From Thermohalobaculum sp039817245 (GTDB lineage: Bacteria; Pseudomonadota; Alphaproteobacteria; Rhodobacterales; Rhodobacteraceae), in assembly GCA_039817245.1 (NCBI GenBank), contig JBCBWF010000277.1, positions 1-6,950 of the forward strand: DNA of 6,950 nucleotides, in the 5' to 3' direction. This document shows positions 1-3,971 of this stretch, piece after piece; position 1 is the first letter of the stretch; every line of letters starts with the position of its first letter. Both the position numbers and the translations under genes were made by a program. The notes beneath the pieces were generated by a model. It was not told the origin of the DNA, searched no databases, and saw nothing but the letters and a program-made list of their open reading frames with translations.

Positions 1-206
1 CCGGGCTGGACGACATCCCGGCTCTGGCCGTCGCGGCAGCCGAGGCGGACCGGTTGAGACGGGGGCAGGCCGTGCCCCTGCCCGCGGGCGCCAGCCCCGG
101 GGAGGGGGCGACGGTCTGGGCGGGCGAGAACGGGGTGCCGGTGGCCATCGGAACCGTGCGCGCCGGCCAGGTCCATCCCGACCGGGTCTTCAACCTTGTC
201 GACTGA
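1..206 (+). CDS. truB: tRNA pseudouridine(55) synthase TruB, C-terminal fragment
   Basis: Only the last 67 codons are present; the gene starts outside the window. TruB isomerises uridine 55 to pseudouridine in the T-loop of tRNAs in the cytoplasm. The fragment reads GLDDIPALAV near its start and ends HPDRVFNLVD. This matches the remembered TruB C-terminal region, where an LDDIPAL-type stretch precedes the small PUA-like RNA-binding tail and the protein closes on a V-F-N-L-like motif. The catalytic domain, with its active-site aspartate, is not visible. The stop TGA (204-206) overlaps the first base of the rpsO ribosome binding site, so the two genes are very likely co-transcribed and translationally coupled. 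Position directly before rpsO and pnp is the usual bacterial order and supports the call. Confidence 0.88.
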   Translation, partial: GLDDIPALAVAAAEADRLRRGQAVPLPAGASPGEGATVWAGENGVPVAIGTVRAGQVHPDRVFNLVD

Positions 207-224
207 AAGGACACCCGATGTCGA
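199..224 (+). promoter_or_regulatory. Possible hairpin enclosing the rpsO ribosome binding site
   Basis: TCGAC (199-203, last truB codons) can pair with GTCGA (220-224, starting at the G of the rpsO ATG). One G-U pair, 198 with 225, can be added. The 16-base loop carries the truB stop and the Shine-Dalgarno sequence AAAGGA (206-211, 6 bases before the ATG). Such a fold could link rpsO translation to ribosomes finishing truB or to S15 binding. Only the pairing is seen; the stem is short, so any function is inference. Confidence 0.25.
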
Positions 225-487
225 TCACGCCCGAGCGCAAGGACGCGCTCATCAAGGAATATGGCGCCAAGGAGGGCGATACCGGCTCTCCCGAAGTGCA
301 GGTGGCGATCCTCACGGAGCGCATCAGCAACCTCACCGAGCACTTCAAGAGCCACAAGAAGGACAACCACTCCCGCCGCGGCCTGCTGAAGATGGTGAGC
401 CAGCGCCGCAAGCTCCTCGACTATGTCAAGGCGCGGGACGTGGAGCGCTACCGCACGCTCATCACCAGCCTCGGCATCCGCCGCTGA
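218..487 (+). CDS. rpsO: 30S ribosomal protein S15
   Basis: Encodes 89 residues, the normal length for bacterial S15. S15 is a primary binder of the central domain of 16S rRNA and helps form bridges to the large subunit. The hallmark segments are all present: DTGSPEVQ (residues 21-28), the helix continuing through AILTERISNL, DNHSRRGL (residues 49-56) in the rRNA-contacting loop, and the C-terminal stretch RRKLLDYVK followed by ITSLGIRR. The ATG at 218 is supported by AAAGGA six bases upstream and by full-length agreement with the family. The gene follows truB by 11 bp and precedes pnp, as in many proteobacteria. S15 often represses its own mRNA; here any such element would have to lie in the truB 3' end or the short junction. 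Nothing is missing or unusual in the protein. Confidence 0.98.
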   Translation: MSITPERKDALIKEYGAKEGDTGSPEVQVAILTERISNLTEHFKSHKKDNHSRRGLLKMVSQRRKLLDYVKARDVERYRTLITSLGIRR

Positions 488-499
488 TCCGCGCGGATC
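486..499 (+). repeat. 14-bp perfect palindrome at the rpsO stop codon
   Basis: GATCCGCGCGGATC reads identically on both strands and overlaps the last two bases of the rpsO stop. In RNA it can fold as a 5-bp stem (GATCC/GGATC) with a GCGC loop. It may protect the rpsO 3' end after processing, or be chance in GC-rich DNA. No T-tract follows, so it is not a classical terminator. Confidence 0.5.
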
Positions 500-521
500 G
501 CACCGCCACCCGAACCCCGGC

Positions 522-550
522 CCGGCGGGCGCCCATGCGCCCCCGCCCGG
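522..550 (+). terminator. GC-rich hairpin after rpsO (possible attenuator or 3' stabiliser)
   Basis: The core is GGGCGC (527-532) and GCGCCC (537-542) around the loop CCAT. Outer pairs CCGGC (522-526) with GCCCGG (545-550) extend it, with small C bulges. It lies 35 bases past the rpsO stop. No T-run follows, so full intrinsic termination is doubtful. Partial termination, a processing site or a 3' end barrier are all possible. The structure is read by eye, without an energy calculation. Confidence 0.35.
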
Positions 551-564
551 CCCGCAAACCTCTC

Positions 565-588
565 GATCCCCGCCCCTGATCCCCGCCC
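565..588 (+). repeat. 11-bp direct repeat, two copies
   Basis: GATCCCCGCCC occurs at 565-575 and again at 578-588, giving a 13-bp period with a 2-bp spacer. It sits in the middle of the rpsO-pnp spacer. It could be a slipped duplication or a paired protein-binding site; nothing in the sequence decides between them. Confidence 0.5.
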
Positions 589-685
589 GTGACGGCGCAT
601 CCCTTGCGTTCGCGGGCCGGATGGTTTCTCGTCTGGCGGAATAACGCCCTGCGCCATGCATCCGCGCAGCCGGCGGGGTTCGAGG

Positions 686-720
686 CAGGAGCCGGCCCAC
701 CGCCCCGGGGCCGGAGCCTG
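686..720 (+). promoter_or_regulatory. pnp leader hairpin 1
   Basis: A long stem: CAGG (686-689) pairs with CCTG (717-720), then an AG/AG internal loop, then CCGGCCC (692-698) pairs perfectly with GGGCCGG (708-714) around a 9-base loop. It is the longest near-continuous stem in the leader and the best analogue of the RNase III target through which E. coli PNPase controls its own mRNA. The pairing is seen; the role is inferred. Confidence 0.5.
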
Positions 721-736
721 GAGCGACCGACGGGGC

Positions 737-754
737 CGCCGCGAACGCGCGGCG
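737..754 (+). promoter_or_regulatory. pnp leader hairpin 2
   Basis: A perfect 7-bp stem, CGCCGCG (737-743) with CGCGGCG (748-754), closed by the 4-base loop AACG. It begins 16 bases after leader hairpin 1. A short, strong stem of this kind would probably form in the pnp transcript. Confidence 0.5.
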
Positions 755-760
755 CCGACA

Positions 761-786
761 GCCCGGCCGCCATGGGGGCACCGGGC
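761..786 (+). promoter_or_regulatory. pnp leader hairpin 3, next to the ribosome binding site
   Basis: GCCCGG (761-766) pairs with CCGGGC (781-786). Inner bases such as GCC/GGC can extend the stem. It ends six bases before the pnp Shine-Dalgarno sequence AAGGA (793-797), so it is placed to influence ribosome access or RNase entry. The function is inferred from position only. Confidence 0.45.
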
Positions 787-803
787 GGACGCAAGGAAAA
801 CGA

Positions 804-2942
804 ATGTTCGATATCGTCAAGAAAAGCCTGGAGTGGGGGGGCGAGACCCTCACGCTCGAGACCGGCCGCGTGGCGCGGCAAGCCGACGGCGCGGTGCTCG
901 CGACCCTCGGCGAGACCACCGTCCTCGCAACGGTCGTCTACGAGAAGAAGCCCAAGGTCGGGCTCGATTTCTTCCCGCTCACCGTCCACTATCAGGAACG
1001 CTACTACGCCGCCGGCAAGATCCCCGGCGGCTTTTTCAAACGCGAAGCCAAGCCCTCCGAGAAGGAGGTGCTCACCTCGCGGCTGATCGACCGGCCGGTG
1101 CGCCCGCTCTTCGTGCCGGGCTTCAAGAACGAGACGCAGGTCATCGTCACGGTCCTCTCGCACGATCTCGAGAACGACCCGGACATCCTGGGCATGATCG
1201 CGGCCTCGGCCGCGCTCACGCTCTCGGGCGCGCCCTTCCTCGGGCCCATCGGCGCCGCGCGCGTGGGCTTCGTGGACGGCAAGTACACGCTGAACCCGGC
1301 CGTGGACGACATGCAGAAGCTGCTCGAGAACCCCGAGCAGCGGCTCAACCTTGTCGTCGCGGGCACCAAGGACGCGGTGATGATGGTCGAGTCGGAGGCC
1401 TACGAGCTCTCCGAGGACGAGATGCTCGGCGCCGTCACCTTCGGCCACGAGGCGATGCAGCCGGTGATCGACCTGATCATCGACCTCGCCGAGGCGGCCG
1501 CGAAGGAGCCCTTCGACTTCCAGCCGGACGACAACACGGCCCTCGACGCCCGCGTGCGCGCGCTCGGCGAGAGCGCGATGCGCGCGGCCTTCGCGGTCTC
1601 CGACAAGCAGGAGCGCCAGGGTGCGATCTCCGCGGCCCGCGACACCATCCTCGCCGGGCTGACCGACGAGGAGCGCGAGCAGGAAGGGGCCGTCAAGAGC
1701 TGCTTCAAGGCGCTCGAGAGCACCGTGCTGCGCGGCGACGTGCTGGACACCGGCAACCGCATCGACGGGCGCGCGCTGACCACCGTGCGCCCCATCGACT
1801 GCATGGTGGGCGTGCTGCCCCGCACCCATGGCTCCTCGCTCTTCACCCGCGGCGAGACCCAGGGGCTGATCGTCACCACCCTCGGCACCGGGGATGACGA
1901 GCAGATCGTCGACGGGCTCGAGGGCGAGTGGCGCGACCGCTTCCTTCTGCACTACAACTTCCCGCCCTACTCGGTGGGCGAGGCCGGGCGCATGGGCCCG
2001 CCGGGCCGGCGCGAGATCGGCCACGGCAAGCTCGCCTGGCGCGCGCTTCAGGCGGTGCTGCCCGCGGCGACGGACTTCCCCTACACCATCCGCATCGTCT
2101 CGGAGATCACGGAGTCCAACGGCTCCTCCTCCATGGCCACCGTCTGCGGCGCCTCGCTCTCCATGATGGATGCGGGCGTGCCGCTGAAGGCGCCGGTGGC
2201 GGGCGTGGCCATGGGCCTCATCCTCGAGGAGGACGGCCGCTTCGCGGTGCTGACCGATATCCTCGGCGACGAGGACCATCTCGGCGATATGGACTTCAAG
2301 GTGGCGGGCACCGAGGCGGGGATCACCTCGCTGCAGATGGACATCAAGGTCGCCGGCATCACCGCCGAGATCATGAAGACCGCGCTCGCCCAGGCCAAGG
2401 AAGGCCGGATGCATATCCTCGGCGAGATGTCGAAGGCGCTGACCGAGGGCCGCTCGGAGTTCTCCGTGCACGCCCCGCGCATCGAGACCATGCAGATCAA
2501 CCCGGACAAGATCCGCGAAGTGATCGGCTCGGGCGGCAAGGTGATCCGCGGCATCGTCGAGGAATCGGGCGCCAAGATCGACATCAACGACGACGGCGTG
2601 ATCAAGATCGCCTCGCCCGATGCGGCCTGCATCGACAAGGCGAAGGACATGATCAACGGCATCGTCGCCGAGCCGGAGGTGGGCAAGATCTACACCGGCA
2701 AGGTGGTGAAGATCATGGATTTCGGCGCCTTCGTGAACTATTTCGGCTCGCGCGACGGCCTGGTGCACATCTCCCAGATGACCTGGGAGCGCGGCGCCAA
2801 CCCGAAGGACCTCGTGAAGGAGGGCCAGGAGGTGAAGGTCAAGCTCATGGGCTTCGACGACCGCGGCAAGACCAAGCTCTCCATGAAGGTCGTCGACCAG
2901 AAGACCGGCAAGGAGATCGAGAAGGAAGCCGCGGAAGGCTGA
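804..2942 (+). CDS. pnp: Polynucleotide phosphorylase (PNPase)
   Basis: Encodes 712 residues, close to the usual 700-715. PNPase is the trimeric 3'-to-5' phosphorolytic exoribonuclease of mRNA decay, and it can also add tails. The order is the family standard: first RNase PH-like domain (about 12-145), helical linker (to about 240), second RNase PH-like domain (about 320-545), KH domain (about 555-620) and S1 domain (about 625-695). Visible motifs include FFKR (77-80, the RNA-gripping loop; E. coli has FFRR), the GEAGRMG stretch (392-398) with R402-R403, the phosphate-site serines S441-S443, and the catalytic D491, D497 and K499 in DHLGDMDFK. The KH loop is GSGG (575-578). The S1 domain begins near GKIYTGKV (627). 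The ATG at 804 has AAGGA six bases upstream. It lies downstream of rpsO and a structured leader, consistent with autoregulation. Confidence 0.98.
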   Translation: MFDIVKKSLEWGGETLTLETGRVARQADGAVLATLGETTVLATVVYEKKPKVGLDFFPLTVHYQERYYAAGKIPGGFFKREAKPSEKEVLTSRLIDRPVRPLFVPGFKNETQVIVTVLSHDLENDPDILGMIAASAALTLSGAPFLGPIGAARVGFVDGKYTLNPAVDDMQKLLENPEQRLNLVVAGTKDAVMMVESEAYELSEDEMLGAVTFGHEAMQPVIDLIIDLAEAAAKEPFDFQPDDNTALDARVRALGESAMRAAFAVSDKQERQGAISAARDTILAGLTDEEREQEGAVKSCFKALESTVLRGDVLDTGNRIDGRALTTVRPIDCMVGVLPRTHGSSLFTRGETQGLIVTTLGTGDDEQIVDGLEGEWRDRFLLHYNFPPYSVGEAGRMGPPGRREIGHGKLAWRALQAVLPAATDFPYTIRIVSEITESNGSSSMATVCGASLSMMDAGVPLKAPVAGVAMGLILEEDGRFAVLTDILGDEDHLGDMDFKVAGTEAGITSLQMDIKVAGITAEIMKTALAQAKEGRMHILGEMSKALTEGRSEFSVHAPRIETMQINPDKIREVIGSGGKVIRGIVEESGAKIDINDDGVIKIASPDAACIDKAKDMINGIVAEPEVGKIYTGKVVKIMDFGAFVNYFGSRDGLVHISQMTWERGANPKDLVKEGQEVKVKLMGFDDRGKTKLSMKVVDQKTGKEIEKEAAEG

Positions 2943-2976
2943 GCCCGCCGGCCGCTTTCGCGAAACGCTTCTCGCG

Positions 2977-2999
2977 GGCCCCGGCCTCGAGCCGGGGCC
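2977..2999 (+). repeat. 9-bp inverted repeat, REP-like or terminator hairpin
   Basis: GGCCCCGGC (2977-2985) and GCCGGGGCC (2991-2999) form a perfect stem around CTCGA, 34 bases past the pnp stop. No T-run follows. From memory, GGCCCCGG...CCGGGGCC palindromes recur between genes in many alphaproteobacterial genomes, so this may be one copy of a dispersed element. It could also block exonucleases at the pnp mRNA 3' end. Confidence 0.55.
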
Positions 3000-3030
3000 T
3001 CCCTGAGCCCCCCAGGACCCGAACCTGCCG

Positions 3031-3063
3031 GTATCGCCGCGCTTTGCGCGGCGATGCTTTCTT
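3031..3063 (+). terminator. Probable pnp Rho-independent terminator
   Basis: ATCGCCGCGC (3033-3042) pairs perfectly with GCGCGGCGAT (3046-3055) around a TTT loop. A U-G pair (3032/3056) and a G-C pair (3031/3057) extend the stem to 12 bp. TTTCTT (3058-3063) follows on the + strand, giving the stem-plus-T-tract layout of an intrinsic terminator. It lies about 90 bases past the pnp stop, between convergent genes. Confidence 0.6.
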
Positions 3064-3065
3064 GC

Positions 3066-3096
3066 GCTCTTTCCCTGCCTCCGGCCGGGAAAGAGC
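3066..3096. terminator. 10-bp stem-loop between convergent genes
   Basis: GCTCTTTCCC (3066-3075) pairs perfectly with GGGAAAGAGC (3087-3096). After a T/C mismatch, an inner GCC/GGC stem (3077-3079 with 3083-3085) continues it. It starts three bases after the T-tract of the probable pnp terminator and can fold from either strand. Neither strand has a clear T-run after it, so it may be a backup terminator, a 3' end stabiliser or a repeat element. Confidence 0.45.
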
Positions 3097-3184
3097 CGAG
3101 TCGCCCGGCCGCTGCCGCCGGGCCCCTTGGCCGTGGAACGAGAGCGTGTCGGGCCGCGTGCCGCGCGGGCACCCGGCGGCGCGC

Positions 3185-3961
3185 TCAGAGATCGTCGCGG
3201 AAGATCAGGAGGGTGAGCCCCGCGGCGTCGCTGAGCACGAGCTGGGGCCCGGTCACCTTCCAGGCCGCCACCCGGCGCAGGCCCCCCAGATAGCGCCGCT
3301 CGATGCCGAGCCGGCGCGGCGAGCAGCCCCGGAAGGTCTTCTGGATCCGCCCGATCTCCAGGGTCTCCGCGCCGAGGCGGAAATCGGCGGAGATGCGGTT
3401 GCAGCCGGTGCTGCCCTTGAGTTCGCCCTCGCCCGCTGCGCCCGTGCCGAAGCGGCCGTCGTCGAGCACCAGCGTGACCGCCACGCCGGGGGGGACCGCA
3501 TCGCCGCGGATCTCCACCGCGCGCCAGGCCCGCGCCAGCGGGCTCGCGGTGCTGCGCGTGGCCGACGGACTTTCCAGCGAGATCGGGATGAAGGCGGGAT
3601 CCTCGGGCCCGAGGCTCACATCGCGCCCGCCGGCGAAGAGCACCTTGCCGCGCACCCGGATCTCCGCGCGCAGCCGGTATCGCCGGCCCGCCGGCGCCAC
3701 CGCCCGGTCATAGGCGATGCGGAAGCTGGTGGGCTGGATCTCGGGCTTCAGCCGCATGCTCGCGATGCTCGCGGAGCCCGCCCGCCCGCCGCCGATATCG
3801 TCGATATGGACCACGATCTCGGCGCTCCGGGGCAGGGCCGTGCCGCCGGGCCAGCCGACGCTGCCCTCCAGCATCTGGATCTGTGCCGCCCCAGGCCGGG
3901 GCAGGAGCAGCAGCGCCAGCAGCAGCCCCGCCGCGAGCCAGCGCCCCATCCGGCGGCCCAT
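3185..3961 (-). CDS. Predicted exported protein with YbaY/YscW-like and META/HslJ domains
   Basis: Encodes 258 residues from the ATG at 3961. Residues 1-26 look like a Sec signal peptide: basic start (MGRRMGR), leucine-rich core (L9-L20), likely cleavage after GAA. There is no lipobox cysteine, so a soluble periplasmic protein is expected. Residues about 29-120 resemble the YbaY/YscW family (V-G-W-P-G start, paired beta strands with R-Y-R-L-R-A-E-I-R-V and LFAGGRDVSL). Residues about 142-255 resemble META/HslJ: GCN at 186-188, a second cysteine at 213, then E-R-R-Y-L-G-G-L and a G-L-T-L-L-I-F ending. The molecular function of both families is poorly known; META proteins are tied to stress and antibiotic tolerance. 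A start at 3979 (264 residues, overlapping the upstream stop by 8 bp) is possible but lacks a ribosome site. The ATG at 3961 has GAGG eight bases upstream. It is probably co-translated with the dehydrogenase before it. Confidence 0.75.
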   Translation of the reverse strand: MGRRMGRWLAAGLLLALLLLPRPGAAQIQMLEGSVGWPGGTALPRSAEIVVHIDDIGGGRAGSASIASMRLKPEIQPTSFRIAYDRAVAPAGRRYRLRAEIRVRGKVLFAGGRDVSLGPEDPAFIPISLESPSATRSTASPLARAWRAVEIRGDAVPPGVAVTLVLDDGRFGTGAAGEGELKGSTGCNRISADFRLGAETLEIGRIQKTFRGCSPRRLGIERRYLGGLRRVAAWKVTGPQLVLSDAAGLTLLIFRDDL

Positions 3962-3971
3962 ATCCTGCGCC

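Larger units (their letters stand above)
488..803 (+). other. rpsO-pnp intergenic region (pnp leader)
   Basis: These 316 bases contain no frame with credible protein content; the small open frames here are arginine/proline/alanine-rich by-products of high GC. The region holds several inverted repeats, a tandem 11-bp repeat and the pnp ribosome binding site, each listed separately. The least GC-rich patch is around 621-645 and could hold a pnp promoter, but I found no convincing -35/-10 pair. A small inverted repeat, GGCG (635-638) with CGCC (645-648), flanks GAATAA there. In E. coli the equivalent spacer carries an rpsO terminator, a pnp promoter and an RNase III-cleaved hairpin; the layout here is compatible with that arrangement. 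Confidence 0.7.

Noticed and set aside
601..650. A pnp promoter with TTGCGT (604-609) as -35
   Set aside because: No acceptable -10 lies 16-18 bases downstream, and the AT-richer AATAAC at 640-645 has no matching -35.
448..657. Small open frames on both strands in the rpsO-pnp spacer
   Set aside because: No ribosome binding sites of note; the products are arginine/proline/alanine-rich and overlap hairpins. High GC keeps such frames open by chance.
462..2768. 768-codon open frame on the minus strand opposite pnp
   Set aside because: It is antisense to a complete, unambiguous pnp. Its product is rich in H, R, A, G, D and L with no domain-like pattern, as expected when a GC-rich gene with G/C third positions is read on the other strand.
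3158..3172. GTGCC/GGCAC hairpin as terminator of the minus-strand operon
   Set aside because: The stem is only 5 bp, and on the minus strand no T-tract follows it, so I cannot support a terminator call.
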